Source: Polynucleobacter sp. UK-Mo-2m-Kol15 (GTDB lineage Bacteria; Pseudomonadota; Gammaproteobacteria; Burkholderiales; Burkholderiaceae). Taken from it: a stretch of DNA of 64,000 nucleotides. The first letter of the stretch is position 1, and every line of letters begins with the position of its first letter. This document shows, in pieces, positions 17,198 to 26,415 of the stretch. The stretch covers positions 1 to 64,000 of the forward strand of contig NZ_JACVQC010000001.1 in the NCBI RefSeq assembly GCF_018881505.1. The letters run 5' to 3'. Position numbers and translations under genes: made by a program. The notes beneath the pieces were generated by a model that searched no databases, was not told the origin of the DNA, and was given only the letters and a program-made list of their open reading frames with translations.

Positions 17198-17722
17198 TCA
17201 AGCAATTTTCTTCAGAGTCTGCCGATATCGCTGTGCATTTTTAATATAACGTCCCGCGATAGCTTCGATGCCAGCCATCTGCTCTGGGGTCAGCGTCTTT
17301 GCAACTTTAGCAGGTGAGCCCAAAATCATAGAGCCATCCGGAAATTCTTTACCCTCAGTCACCAATGCGCCAGCGCCTACTAAACAGTTTTTGCCAATTT
17401 TGGCGCCATTCAGAATGACTGCGCCAATACCAATCAAACTGCCATCACCAATTTGACAACCGTGGAGCATCACTTGATGTCCGATAGTCACTTGCTTGCC
17501 AATAATGAGAGGGTAACCAGGGTCAGTGTGCAAAATTGAAGCATCTTGCACATTACTACCCTCGCCGATTTGAATGAGATCGTTGTCACCGCGGACAACT
17601 ACCTTGGGCCACACACTCGCATTTTGATGTAACTCAACCCTGCCGATTACTTCCGCGCTTTCCGCAACCCAAGCTCCCTCACCTAAGTGGGGAGCATTTC
17701 CGTCTAGTTCAAATATAGCCAT
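17198..17722 (-). CDS. Gamma-carbonic anhydrase-like protein (YrdA type)
   Basis: This 174-aa protein is a left-handed parallel beta-helix built of hexapeptide repeats, the fold of gamma-carbonic anhydrases. The zinc-ligand histidines of the class are recognisable in ILHTDPG and IGHQVMLHG (near residues 63-90). Relatives include YrdA and PaaY, some with carbonic anhydrase activity and some with thioesterase activity. The gene is 35 bp downstream of amt and 20 bp upstream of the AEC gene on the same strand, so a three-gene transcript is possible. Confidence 0.9.
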   Translation of the reverse strand: MAIFELDGNAPHLGEGAWVAESAEVIGRVELHQNASVWPKVVVRGDNDLIQIGEGSNVQDASILHTDPGYPLIIGKQVTIGHQVMLHGCQIGDGSLIGIGAVILNGAKIGKNCLVGAGALVTEGKEFPDGSMILGSPAKVAKTLTPEQMAGIEAIAGRYIKNAQRYRQTLKKIA

Positions 17723-17757
17723 AACCTATTATAGATAATGGCTAGATTAAAGAAAGC

Positions 17758-18975
17758 CTACCAATTAGGCTCACGATCAGGAGTTGAAGAAATACGGTGA
17801 ATACTCAAATCAGCGCCTTCAAACTCTTCCTCTTGAGACATCCGAATTCCTAAAATAGCTTTCAGCAATCCATAGACTACAAAACCACTTACGAGAGCAA
17901 TAACAACTCCCAAGGTAGTCCCAATTAACTGCCCCAAGAAAGTAACGCCACCAAGACCGCCTAGTGCTTTTGTCCCAAAGATCCCTGCAGCCAATCCACC
18001 CCATAGGCCACACAAGCCATGCAAAGGCCAAACCCCCAGAACATCATCAATCTTCCAGCGGTTTTGCACTAAGGTAAACATATAGACAAATAGAGCGCCA
18101 GCGATTAGACCAACCACCAATGCACCCATGGGATGCATTAAATCTGAACCAGCACAAACAGCTACTAAGCCAGCTAAAGGTCCGTTATAAGTAAATCCAG
18201 GGTCGTTGCGACCAATAACCCATGCCGCCAAAGTACCCCCAACCATCGCCATCAAGGAATTCATAGCTACTAAACCGCTGATCTTATCAATGGTCTGCGC
18301 ACTCATCACATTAAATCCAAACCAACCTACCGCCAAAATCCAAGCACCCAAAGCCAAAAATGGAATGCTGGATGGTGGATGAGCTGCTACATTGCCATCC
18401 TTGGTATAGCGGCCGCGACGTGCGCCCAAAAGAATGATCGCCGGTAGAGCAATCCAGCCACCAACCGCATGCACTACGACTGATCCTGCGAAATCATGAA
18501 ACTCTTCGCCCGTAAAAGACTTAATCCAAGCTTGGATACCGTAATGCTGATTCCAGGCAATGCCCTCGAAGAAGGGATAGATAAAACCTACCAGAATAAA
18601 AGTAGCAATTAACTGGGGATTGAACTTCGCACGCTCAGCAATGCCGCCAGAGATAATGGCCGGGATAGCTGCGGCGAAGGTCAGTAAGAAAAAGAATTTG
18701 ACTAATTCATAGCCATTTTTTTCCGCCAAGAGCTCAGCGCCAGAGAAAAAGTTAACGCCATAGGCAATGCTGTAGCCAATAAAGAAATAGGCAATAGTTG
18801 ACACTGCGAAGTCGACCAAGATTTTGACCAAAGCATTTACTTGATTCTTTTTACGAACAGTACCAAGTTCAAGAAATGCAAATCCCGCATGCATCGCCAA
18901 AACCATGATGGCGCCGAGCAAAATAAATAAGGCATCACTGCCTGATTTCAAAGTTTCCACTGAATAACCCCCCAT
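17758..18975 (-). CDS. amtB: Ammonium transporter
   Basis: This 405-aa Amt/Rh family channel conducts ammonium or ammonia. Eleven membrane helices are expected. The twin pore histidines are recognisable in GSVVVHAVGGWIAL (near residue 163) and in VWPLHGLCGLWGG (near residue 311). No signal peptide is present, unlike E. coli AmtB, and no glnK (PII) gene lies on either side, where it usually does. An NtrC-like palindrome sits about 50 bp upstream, pointing to nitrogen control. Confidence 0.94.
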   Translation of the reverse strand: MGGYSVETLKSGSDALFILLGAIMVLAMHAGFAFLELGTVRKKNQVNALVKILVDFAVSTIAYFFIGYSIAYGVNFFSGAELLAEKNGYELVKFFFLLTFAAAIPAIISGGIAERAKFNPQLIATFILVGFIYPFFEGIAWNQHYGIQAWIKSFTGEEFHDFAGSVVVHAVGGWIALPAIILLGARRGRYTKDGNVAAHPPSSIPFLALGAWILAVGWFGFNVMSAQTIDKISGLVAMNSLMAMVGGTLAAWVIGRNDPGFTYNGPLAGLVAVCAGSDLMHPMGALVVGLIAGALFVYMFTLVQNRWKIDDVLGVWPLHGLCGLWGGLAAGIFGTKALGGLGGVTFLGQLIGTTLGVVIALVSGFVVYGLLKAILGIRMSQEEEFEGADLSIHRISSTPDREPNW

Positions 18976-19023
18976 ATTTTTTGCATCATTATGGGGAATT
19001 TAAAGCTAGCCTCTTAGTATTAA

Positions 19024-19040
19024 TGCACTCATTTAGTGCA
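19024..19040 (-). promoter_or_regulatory. NtrC-like box upstream of amt
   Basis: TGCAC (19024-19028) and GTGCA (19036-19040) are separated by 7 bp. This fits the enteric NtrC consensus TGCAC-N7-GTGCA exactly. It is 48 bp upstream of the amt start. I find no sigma-54 GG/GC element between it and the gene. Instead a sigma-70-like TTGCAC-16-TACTAA overlaps the box on the minus strand, so it might act as an operator of a sigma-70 promoter. The divergent Rap1a-like gene could also be influenced. Confidence 0.6.
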
Positions 19041-19096
19041 ATTTATTACCCTAATAATGGTTTATTATGAAATTACATACACCCAAGGGAGAACCC

Positions 19097-19459
19097 ATGA
19101 AAAAAGTTTTAGTTCTATTGGCCACTTTAGGCGCATTTTCTGGCTTATCCCAAGCTCAAGAAAAAATTCCAGTATTGAGCACCCAAGAGCTCGTAAATGT
19201 CTGCAAATTGCCTGCAAGTCCAGAGTCCCGCAGCTTTTGCGTAGGTTATACAACCGCAATCTATGACACTTATTTAGCGACACGTCATCCGCAACGCACT
19301 GCGCCATCCATCTGCGTCAAGCAACCAGCACCATCACGTGACGAAGTTATTGGTGAATTTGTAAAATTTGGCCAAACTGACCAACAAGTTTCTGACAAAC
19401 CCGCAGCAGGTGTTTTCTTGGGCTTCTTGGCAGCACGCTTTCCTTGCGCCAGAAAATAA
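19097..19459 (+). CDS. Exported Rap1a/Tai-like protein
   Basis: This 120-aa protein has a signal peptide (cleavage likely after SQAQ, near residue 20). Its mature domain resembles the Rap1a/Tai family (PF18602-like): a paired-cysteine helical bundle with LVNVCK, a SFCVGYTTAIYDTY segment and later ICV and PC cysteines, four in total. The founding members are periplasmic immunity proteins against type VI secretion amidases in Serratia. No toxin gene is adjacent, so an orphan or housekeeping use is likelier. I chose ATG 19097 with AAGGGAG upstream. Confidence 0.68.
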   Translation: MKKVLVLLATLGAFSGLSQAQEKIPVLSTQELVNVCKLPASPESRSFCVGYTTAIYDTYLATRHPQRTAPSICVKQPAPSRDEVIGEFVKFGQTDQQVSDKPAAGVFLGFLAARFPCARK

Positions 19460-19506
19460 TTTAGGCATTTAGCCCACTCAATTTATAGACTTAAGGAACA
19501 GTTGAT

Positions 19507-19794
19507 ATGAAAAAAATGATCGCTATTGCTGCTGCAACCTTAGCAATTGCAGGTTGCTCCAACATGAGTAATACAGAACAACGCACTTTGTCTGGTGCCA
19601 GTATCGGTGCAGCTGCTGGTGCAGTTGGCACAGCCATCTTCCACGGTAATCCAATCTGGGGGGCAGTTGGTGGTGCAGCAGTTGGTGCAGCATCTGGCTA
19701 TGTATACGATGCTTACAAAAAAGAGCAGGCTTCTGAGTACAACTCTGGATACAACGCAGGCAAAAATAATCAACCCGCTAAAGCTCCTCAATAA
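19507..19794 (+). CDS. Glycine-zipper lipoprotein
   Basis: This 95-aa protein has a lipobox LAIAGCS; Cys17 should be lipidated. A glycine-zipper segment of GxxxG/AxxxG type (about residues 31-63) resembles the YMGG/OmpA-like glycine-zipper proteins that insert in or line the outer membrane. The tail is hydrophilic. It follows the Rap1a-like gene by 47 bp and is closed by a terminator, so the two may form an envelope operon. The specific role is unknown. Confidence 0.82.
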   Translation: MKKMIAIAAATLAIAGCSNMSNTEQRTLSGASIGAAAGAVGTAIFHGNPIWGAVGGAAVGAASGYVYDAYKKEQASEYNSGYNAGKNNQPAKAPQ

Positions 19795-19824
19795 TTCTGA
19801 GTTAAGCGGCATTCGCTGCAAATC

Positions 19825-19859
19825 AAAAACCCGACCTGCGTAATGCACGTCGGGTTTTT
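19825..19859. terminator. Bidirectional terminator between lipoprotein gene and htpG
   Basis: An 11-bp perfect stem (19825-19835 with 19849-19859, AAAAACCCGAC paired with its complement) encloses a 13-base loop with a small inner TGC/GCA pairing. A and T runs on the two flanks let it act for both convergent genes. Confidence 0.87.
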
Positions 19860-19877
19860 CTTTAGGGCTTGAGCAAC

Positions 19878-21779
19878 TTAAGAAAGTAGCAGCTCATTAA
19901 TACGCTTTACATAAGCGGCAGGATCATTCAATTGGCCGCCCTCTGCCAATAGAGCTTGATCAAACAAGACCTGGGCCCACTGATCAAAGTGCTGATCATC
20001 TGACTTCAACTTCAGGAGCAAAGGATGCTCAGGATTAATCTCCAAGATTGGTTTGGTATCGGGCGCTTGCTGGCCTGCTGCTTTGAGCATTCGCAATAAA
20101 TTTCCAGAGAGCTCATTCTCATCGGAGACTAAGCATGCTGGGGAATCAGTCAAGCGAAAGGTCACACGCACATCCTTCACCTTGTCTGCCAAGACCGCTT
20201 TCATACGATCGAGCAAGTCCTTGAAATTCTTCTCAGTTTCTTCGTGCTCCTTCTTTTCTTTCTCGTCACTTAAATTACCAAGATCAAGCCCACCTTTTGC
20301 AACTGAGGTCATTTGCTTACCATCAAACTCAGCAAAGAAAGACAGCATCCACTCATCCACTCGATCAGATAGTAATAACACCTCAACACCCTTCTTGCGG
20401 AAGATTTCTAAATGCGGGCTATTTTTAGCGGCGTTAAAAGTATCGCCAGTAACGTAATAAATCTTGTCCTGACCCTCTTTCATACGAGAGATGTACTCGG
20501 CTAGAGAGACACCTTGATCTGCAGAGTCGTTATGGGTACTTGCAAAACGCAAGAGTTTTAAGATGCGCTCTTGATTTATCTGATCCTCACCTACGCCCTC
20601 CTTAAGGACTTGTCCAAACTGAGTCCAGAAAGTACGATATTTTTCTTTCTTAGCCTCATCATCGCTATTTGCTAGATCCTCCAACATACTCAGCACACGC
20701 TTAGTGGAGCTTTCGCGAATAATTTTGACATCGCGTGATTCCTGCAGAATTTCGCGAGAGACGTTTAAAGGTAGGTCTGTTGAATCAATCACCCCAGTGA
20801 CAAAGCGCAGGTACATCGGCATTAATTGCTCGGCATCATCCATGATGAATACCCGCTTCACGTACAACTTGATGCCACCCCGCTTATTACGATCCCATAA
20901 ATCAAATGGTGCACGTGCAGGTACATACAGTAACTGCGTAAATTCACTGCGGCCTTCAACTCTATTCAAGGAATAGCACAAAGGATTTTCATAATCATGT
21001 GACAAATGTTTATAGAACTCGTCATACTGCTCTTCGCTAATCTCAGACTTTGAGCGAGCCCACAAAGCACTGGACTGATTAATACTCTCGAGCTCATCCT
21101 TGATTACCTGCTCTTTTTTATCTGCATCCCACTCCTCTTTATTCATCTGAATGGGCAAAGAGATGTGGTCAGAATACTTACGAATAATTGACTTGAGTTT
21201 TTGAGTAGAAAGGAAGTCGTCCTCGCCTTCGCGTAGGTGCATTGTGATCGATGTACCACGCTGTGGGCGATCAATATTTTCTACCGTAAATTCACCCGAA
21301 CCATCAGACTCCCAACGAACACCATCCGTTGCTGGCAGTCCAGCTCGACGAGTCTCAACAGTAATTCGATCCGCCACAATAAAGGCTGAGTAGAAACCCA
21401 CACCAAACTGGCCAATCAAAGCAGCATCCTTTTGTTGATCGCCAGAAAGCTTAGAGAAAAATTCTTTTGTGCCAGAGCGAGCGATAGTTCCTAAATTGGA
21501 AATGACTTCATCGCGACTCATACCAATTCCGTTATCCGCAATGGTGACAGTTCTGGTGGCTTTATCAAAACTGACCTTGATCCTTAGGTCGGGATCATCG
21601 CCATACCAATCAGGATGCTCAATCCCCTCAAAACGGAGTTTGTCTGAAGCGTCAGACGCATTCGAGATCAATTCACGGAGAAAAATTTCCTTATTGGAAT
21701 ACAAGGAATGGATCATCAGTTGTAAAAGTTGCTTTACCTCGGCCTGAAAACCTAAGGTTTCTTTACTAGCTACAGTCAT
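19878..21779 (-). CDS. htpG: Chaperone protein HtpG (Hsp90)
   Basis: This 633-aa Hsp90-family ATP-dependent chaperone has the GHKL ATPase at the N-terminus ([16 protein letters not shown] near residue 37, DNGIGM near residue 80, [11 protein letters not shown] near residue 123), then the middle and C-terminal dimerisation domains. Length is normal. A heat-shock sigma-32 promoter lies 38 to 65 bp upstream. AGAGGG lies shortly before the ATG. The gene is monocistronic and ends at a shared terminator. Confidence 0.97.
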   Translation of the reverse strand: MTVASKETLGFQAEVKQLLQLMIHSLYSNKEIFLRELISNASDASDKLRFEGIEHPDWYGDDPDLRIKVSFDKATRTVTIADNGIGMSRDEVISNLGTIARSGTKEFFSKLSGDQQKDAALIGQFGVGFYSAFIVADRITVETRRAGLPATDGVRWESDGSGEFTVENIDRPQRGTSITMHLREGEDDFLSTQKLKSIIRKYSDHISLPIQMNKEEWDADKKEQVIKDELESINQSSALWARSKSEISEEQYDEFYKHLSHDYENPLCYSLNRVEGRSEFTQLLYVPARAPFDLWDRNKRGGIKLYVKRVFIMDDAEQLMPMYLRFVTGVIDSTDLPLNVSREILQESRDVKIIRESSTKRVLSMLEDLANSDDEAKKEKYRTFWTQFGQVLKEGVGEDQINQERILKLLRFASTHNDSADQGVSLAEYISRMKEGQDKIYYVTGDTFNAAKNSPHLEIFRKKGVEVLLLSDRVDEWMLSFFAEFDGKQMTSVAKGGLDLGNLSDEKEKKEHEETEKNFKDLLDRMKAVLADKVKDVRVTFRLTDSPACLVSDENELSGNLLRMLKAAGQQAPDTKPILEINPEHPLLLKLKSDDQHFDQWAQVLFDQALLAEGGQLNDPAAYVKRINELLLS

Positions 21780-21816
21780 GCGAATACCCTCTTAATCAAT
21801 GAATATGATCCTCACT

Positions 21817-21844
21817 AAATGGGGGTTATTTAATATATTTCAAG
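21817..21844 (-). promoter_or_regulatory. Sigma-32 heat-shock promoter of htpG
   Basis: Read on the minus strand, CTTGAAA (21838-21844) is followed after 13 bp by CCCCATTT (21817-21824), matching the sigma-32 consensus -35 and -10 at nearly every base. The start site would be about 30 bp before the htpG ATG. No sigma-70 pair of similar quality is visible. Confidence 0.87.
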
Positions 21845-21862
21845 ATCTATAAAAACAGAAAT

Positions 21863-22273
21863 TTAGCCTGAGTGCGGCTTTGAATGCTTCTCCGCCACAG
21901 GTAATTCAGCCTTTTTCCAGGCACTAAAGCCGCCCTCTAGATGGCAAACCCTAGGAACTCCCATTCTCTGGAGGGTTTCTGTTGCCAAAGCAGAGCGCCA
22001 TGCAGAAGCGCAATACAGCACCAAACGTTTACCCTCACCAAAGATCGGCTTGTAATAAGGGCTGTCTGGATCAACCCAAAATTCCAGCATGCCGCGAGGT
22101 GCATGAATTGCATTGGGAATCATGCCGTCACGCTCTAACTCCCTAACATCGCGTATATCCACAAAAACGGTATTTTCATCGCCAAGGAATTGTTGAGCCT
22201 GCTCTAAAGAAACAGTCTCTATTTGCGCCATCGCATTTGCAATTAACTCTTGATAGCCTAATGTCAATTTCAT
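21863..22273 (-). CDS. Rhodanese-like domain protein
   Basis: This 136-aa single rhodanese domain contains the active-site loop YCASAWRSA near residue 89, with the sulfur-carrying Cys and the Arg. FVDIRDVRELERDGMIPNAIHAP near residue 37 is the usual N-terminal motif. It could move sulfane sulfur (thiosulfate or persulfide). No sulfur-metabolism partner is next to it, and its promoter shares an 81-bp divergent gap with the antiporter gene. Confidence 0.9.
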   Translation of the reverse strand: MKLTLGYQELIANAMAQIETVSLEQAQQFLGDENTVFVDIRDVRELERDGMIPNAIHAPRGMLEFWVDPDSPYYKPIFGEGKRLVLYCASAWRSALATETLQRMGVPRVCHLEGGFSAWKKAELPVAEKHSKPHSG

Positions 22274-22354
22274 TACAACCTCCTAAAGTACTAATACTTT
22301 CACATAATTGATCTTAAAGGTATTTTTACAATCTCATCCTGATAATATATCTCC

Positions 22355-23617
22355 ATGAACTTCACTCCTACAGAGCTTGGTGCAAGCATTATTTTTGCAA
22401 TTGCGGTGCTACATACGTTTTGTACTTCGTATTTTGAAAAGCTTGCTAAAAAATCCCCAAGACATGCTGGCCTATGGCACCTCCTTGGCGAGGTGGAAGT
22501 TGTCTTTGGATTTTGGGCGGCAATTCTGATGATTTTCATGTGGCTTGCTAACGATCTAGCCACAGCAAAAGCATACATCAACAAACGTAACTTTACAGAG
22601 CCACTATTTGTTTTTGCCATTATGGTTGTCGCTGGCAGCAAGCCAATTCTGCATTTTGCTACTCAACTGCTCTATAGGCTTGGCAACGTAATTCAATTGG
22701 TCTTGCATACCAAGCAAGTTCCCACGCTCTATTTCTTGACACTCAGCATCACGCCTTTACTAGGCTCCCTGATTACCGAGCCTGCAGCAATGACACTTGC
22801 GGCCTTCTTATTACGAGACCTGGTATACCGCCATAAATGCTCCACCCCAGTTTTGTTTGGCACCCTCGGCGTGCTATTTGTCAATATTTCGATCGGCGGA
22901 ACATTAACTAATTTTGCTGCCCCACCAGTACTTATGGTGGCTGCAACTTGGGGTTGGAGTACCGCCTTCATGTTCTCAAACTTTGGCTTTGAGGCAATGA
23001 TTGCTATTTTTATTAATGCAGGAATCGTAACCCTACTCTTTCATAAGCAACTCGTTGAACCCACAAGCAAAACTAACCAAGCTCGGATTCCGCTAGCCAT
23101 TACAGCAATTCATCTGCTGTTTTTGTTAGGTATTGTCGGCTTCGCGCATGATCCAGTCATCTTCATTTGGCTACTACTCTTTTTTATTGGCTACACAACT
23201 GCTTATCCAAAACATCAAAGCCCGCTGATCTTGCGTGAAGCTTTGCTGGTAGCGTTCTTTTTAGGTGGATTGGTTGTACTAGGCGCACTTCAAGGCTGGT
23301 GGTTGCAGCCCTTACTAGAAACCATGAGTCCCACCGCCGTGTTCTATGGCAGTGTTGCATTAACAGCAATTACGGATAATGCTGCGCTCACTTATTTAGG
23401 CTCTCTAGTACAAGGCACTTCTCCAGAATTCAAGTTAGCTTTAGTTGGCGGTGCGGTTGCTGGTGGCGGCTTAACCGTAATTGCTAATGCCCCCAACCCT
23501 GCTGGGCTGGCTATTTTGCGTAGTTACTTCCCCAATGCAGCAGTTTCAGCTGGATTACTGTTTGTGGCCGCCATTCCACCAACCATTGTTGCGATTCTAG
23601 CCCTTCGTCTGCTCTAA
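22355..23617 (+). CDS. Putative Na+/H+ antiporter
   Basis: This 420-aa polytopic protein resembles the putative Na+/H+ antiporter family (Na_H_antiport_3-like, ion transporter superfamily). Around 11 to 12 helices are visible. The segments LITEPAAMTLAAF (near residue 134) and ALTAITDNAALTYLGS (near residue 334) carry the polar residues expected in transport helices. GGGLTVIANAPNPAGLAIL near residue 373 is another landmark. Function is inferred from family only. It is followed by miaB after 57 bp. Confidence 0.8.
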   Translation: MNFTPTELGASIIFAIAVLHTFCTSYFEKLAKKSPRHAGLWHLLGEVEVVFGFWAAILMIFMWLANDLATAKAYINKRNFTEPLFVFAIMVVAGSKPILHFATQLLYRLGNVIQLVLHTKQVPTLYFLTLSITPLLGSLITEPAAMTLAAFLLRDLVYRHKCSTPVLFGTLGVLFVNISIGGTLTNFAAPPVLMVAATWGWSTAFMFSNFGFEAMIAIFINAGIVTLLFHKQLVEPTSKTNQARIPLAITAIHLLFLLGIVGFAHDPVIFIWLLLFFIGYTTAYPKHQSPLILREALLVAFFLGGLVVLGALQGWWLQPLLETMSPTAVFYGSVALTAITDNAALTYLGSLVQGTSPEFKLALVGGAVAGGGLTVIANAPNPAGLAILRSYFPNAAVSAGLLFVAAIPPTIVAILALRLL

Positions 23618-23674
23618 ACGACTTATCCCGTAAAATCTGAGCTTCGCCCCCAGCTATAAACCTGAGAACGGCAT

Positions 23675-25033
23675 ATGAAAAAGCTCTATATCAAAACCTT
23701 TGGCTGTCAAATGAACGAGTACGACTCGGGCAAGATGGCCGACCTCTTACATGCCAATGAAGGCATGGTCATGACCGATACACCTGAAGATGCAGATGTC
23801 GTTCTATTGAACACCTGTTCAATCCGCGAAAAAGCAGAAGACAAGGTATTTTCAGACTTAGGGCGCCTGCGCGAGCTCAAGAAAACTAAGCCCAATTTAT
23901 TGATTGGTGTTGGCGGTTGCGTTGCCAGCCAAGAAGGTCAACAAATTATTAGCAGGGCACCATATGTCGATGTGGTCTTCGGTCCGCAAACCTTACATCG
24001 CCTATCTGATCTGATTACGCAACGTCGCCAAACCGGCAGACCCCAGGTGGACATTTCATTTCCAGAAATAGAAAAGTTTGATCACCTTCCTGCCTCCCGT
24101 CAAACTCGAGGCTCAGCTTACGTATCTATCATGGAAGGCTGCTCGAAGTATTGTAGCTACTGCGTAGTTCCCTACACTCGTGGCGAAGAGGTATCGCGCC
24201 CTTTTGATGATGTATTGACTGAAGTGGCTGGTCTTGCAACTCAAGGCGTAAAAGAAATTGTCTTGCTCGGTCAAAATGTAAACGCTTATCTTGGCAAGAT
24301 GGGAAATACCGAAGAGATTGCAGACTTTGCACTACTGATTGAATACATTGCAGAAATTCCAGGGGTGGAAAGAATTCGCTTTACCACTAGCCACCCTAAA
24401 GAATTTACACAGCGCTTAATTGATGTCTATGCAAAAGTTCCCAAGTTAGTAAGTCATTTGCATCTACCAGTACAACATGCATCAGATTCTGTTTTATCTG
24501 CTATGAAACGTGGCTATACGGCACTGGAATACAAAAGCATTATTCGTAAGATGCGTGCTGTACGGCCTGACCTTACGCTATCTAGCGACTTTATTGTGGG
24601 CTTTCCTGGCGAGACGGATGAAGACTTTGTAAAACTGCTCAAGATGGTTGAGGAACTTAATTTTGATAATAGCTTTTGCTTCATCTTCAGCGCACGACCC
24701 GGAACGCCGGCAGCCAACTTAATCGATGACACTCCATATGAGATCAAACTGAAGCGACTACAAACATTACTTGCTCTAGTTGAGTCACAAGCAAATCAGA
24801 TCAGCAAAAATATGTTGGGCAATACGGAAAGAGTACTTGTCGAAGGTCTAGCAAAGGATGGTGTGAACTTGCAGGGCCGCGCAGCCAACAATCGTGTGAT
24901 TCACTTTGACGCCCCAGATAAGGATATTGAACCACTGATTGGACAAATGGTAGATATCCGCATTACCGAAGTGCTCAACTACACTCTCCGAGGTGATCTC
25001 ATGAGCAAAATGATTTCAGCCCATACCCATTAA
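23675..25033 (+). CDS. miaB: tRNA-2-methylthio-N6-dimethylallyladenosine synthase
   Basis: This radical-SAM methylthiotransferase converts i6A37 to ms2i6A37 in tRNAs reading UNN codons. The N-terminal cluster cysteines are C11, C48 and C82. The radical-SAM CxxxCxxC is C156, C160 and C163. A C-terminal TRAM domain ends the 452-aa chain. It heads a plus-strand run with ybeY 1 bp downstream, so translation is likely coupled. Confidence 0.97.
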   Translation: MKKLYIKTFGCQMNEYDSGKMADLLHANEGMVMTDTPEDADVVLLNTCSIREKAEDKVFSDLGRLRELKKTKPNLLIGVGGCVASQEGQQIISRAPYVDVVFGPQTLHRLSDLITQRRQTGRPQVDISFPEIEKFDHLPASRQTRGSAYVSIMEGCSKYCSYCVVPYTRGEEVSRPFDDVLTEVAGLATQGVKEIVLLGQNVNAYLGKMGNTEEIADFALLIEYIAEIPGVERIRFTTSHPKEFTQRLIDVYAKVPKLVSHLHLPVQHASDSVLSAMKRGYTALEYKSIIRKMRAVRPDLTLSSDFIVGFPGETDEDFVKLLKMVEELNFDNSFCFIFSARPGTPAANLIDDTPYEIKLKRLQTLLALVESQANQISKNMLGNTERVLVEGLAKDGVNLQGRAANNRVIHFDAPDKDIEPLIGQMVDIRITEVLNYTLRGDLMSKMISAHTH

Positions 25034-25034
25034 G

Positions 25035-25511
25035 ATGACGGCCAAGGAAGCACTCCCCTCTAAATTGGAGATTGATATTCAATTTGCAAACACTTCTATA
25101 GAAGAAAAGGTTCTTGCAATTGCCTCCAAAATAACAATGAAGAGGTGGGTGAAAGAGACAATTCAATTGAGTGGTCTTATTACCTTACGCTTTGTAAATT
25201 CAGCTGAAGGTAAGAAGTTAAATTTTGCCTTTCGTAATAAAGACTATGCGACTAATGTGCTTACTTTTCCCTATGAGTTGACTAAAAAGACATTAACTGC
25301 CGATATTATTTTTTGTCTCCCCGTGATTCATAAAGAGTCATTAGGACAAGGCAAGACAGTTAAGGCTCACTTAGCACATCTGATTATTCATGGCTGTTTA
25401 CATGCCCAGGGCCTTGACCACGAGGGTGAGAAAGAGGCGAAGAAAATGGAGGGCAAGGAAATCGCCCTCATGAAATCCTTGGGTTTTGACAATCCATACG
25501 CACCCATTTAA
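25035..25511 (+). CDS. ybeY: Endoribonuclease YbeY
   Basis: This 158-aa zinc-dependent endoribonuclease acts in 16S rRNA 3' maturation and ribosome quality control. The metal site HGCLHAQGLDH (near residues 119-129) is the H-x3-H-x5-H motif. NVLTFPYE near residue 75 is also typical. It directly follows miaB and precedes corC, the classic miaB-ybeY-corC-lnt order of proteobacteria (with ybeZ not present here). Confidence 0.95.
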   Translation: MTAKEALPSKLEIDIQFANTSIEEKVLAIASKITMKRWVKETIQLSGLITLRFVNSAEGKKLNFAFRNKDYATNVLTFPYELTKKTLTADIIFCLPVIHKESLGQGKTVKAHLAHLIIHGCLHAQGLDHEGEKEAKKMEGKEIALMKSLGFDNPYAPI

Positions 25512-25567
25512 ATCATCTTTAATGCTTTCTTCACTGAATTTACTTATTTCTGCGATATTCTTACCGT

Positions 25568-26407
25568 ATGCCTGACCCCAATAAATCTCTTTTAGAGCGC
25601 TTGGCTGATTTTTTAACGCCACAGCCAACTAGCCCGGTAGAACGTCGTCAAGAGCTCATCGATACCCTCAGGGAGGCTCAGACCGAGGGCTTAATCGATG
25701 CAGATGCCCTCTCCATGATTGAAGGTGTATTCCAGGTGGGGCAGTTATGTGCTCGCGATATTTTGATTCCTCGGGCTCAGATTGACTGGATTGACATTAA
25801 CTTACCTTTATCTGAAATTATCAAGAGCGTTATTACGGCAGCTCACTCACGCTTTCCGGTATTTGAAGGCACCCGCGATAACGTCATCGGCACACTGCTT
25901 GCTAAAGATTTATTACGCCACTCCACTGAAAAAGATTTTCAAGTGCGTGACTGGCTACGCCCAGCTGTATTCATTCCTGAATCAAAGCGCCTCAGCGTAT
26001 TGCTACGTGACTTCAAGGACAATCGCAATCACCTAGCTATGGTGGTAGACGAATACAGTGGCGTTGCTGGGCTCATCACTATTGAAGATGTACTTGAGCA
26101 AATTGTTGGCGACATTGAAGATGAGCACGATATTGATGAAGAAGCTGACAATCTGATCTCCCTAGACAATGGTGATATTCGCGTTAAAGGCATTACTGAG
26201 TTAGATCAATTTAATACAATGCTGGGCACCCAATTTCATGATGAAGATATCGAAACAGTTGCAGGTCTAGTCATTCAGCACCTAGGTCGAGTACCCAAGA
26301 TGGGCGAGCTGATTGAGATTGATAAAATTGAGTTTGAAGTGCAGCGTGCAGACCCAAGACAAATTCATATTTTGCTCGCGCGCCATCTTCCTAAAAAGCC
26401 TTCCTGA
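25568..26407 (+). CDS. corC: HlyC/CorC family protein (magnesium/cobalt efflux type)
   Basis: This 279-aa soluble protein has two CBS domains (about residues 60-180, with DILIPRAQIDWI and VVDEYSGVAGLITIEDVLEQIVGDI) and a C-terminal CorC/HlyC domain. It lacks the DUF21 membrane domain of its larger relatives. CorC is linked to Mg2+ and Co2+ homeostasis, perhaps as an adenosine-nucleotide sensor. It lies between ybeY and lnt, eight bases before the latter. Confidence 0.92.
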   Translation: MPDPNKSLLERLADFLTPQPTSPVERRQELIDTLREAQTEGLIDADALSMIEGVFQVGQLCARDILIPRAQIDWIDINLPLSEIIKSVITAAHSRFPVFEGTRDNVIGTLLAKDLLRHSTEKDFQVRDWLRPAVFIPESKRLSVLLRDFKDNRNHLAMVVDEYSGVAGLITIEDVLEQIVGDIEDEHDIDEEADNLISLDNGDIRVKGITELDQFNTMLGTQFHDEDIETVAGLVIQHLGRVPKMGELIEIDKIEFEVQRADPRQIHILLARHLPKKPS

Positions 26408-26415
26408 GAATTACT

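Noticed and set aside
19097..19459. A type VI toxin-immunity module
   Set aside because: Only the immunity-like protein is seen; no amidase effector or secretion gene is adjacent.
19540..19848. Minus-strand frame opposite the glycine-zipper lipoprotein
   Set aside because: It is Cys-rich and low in similarity to any protein, as expected from the complement of a Gly/Ala-rich gene.
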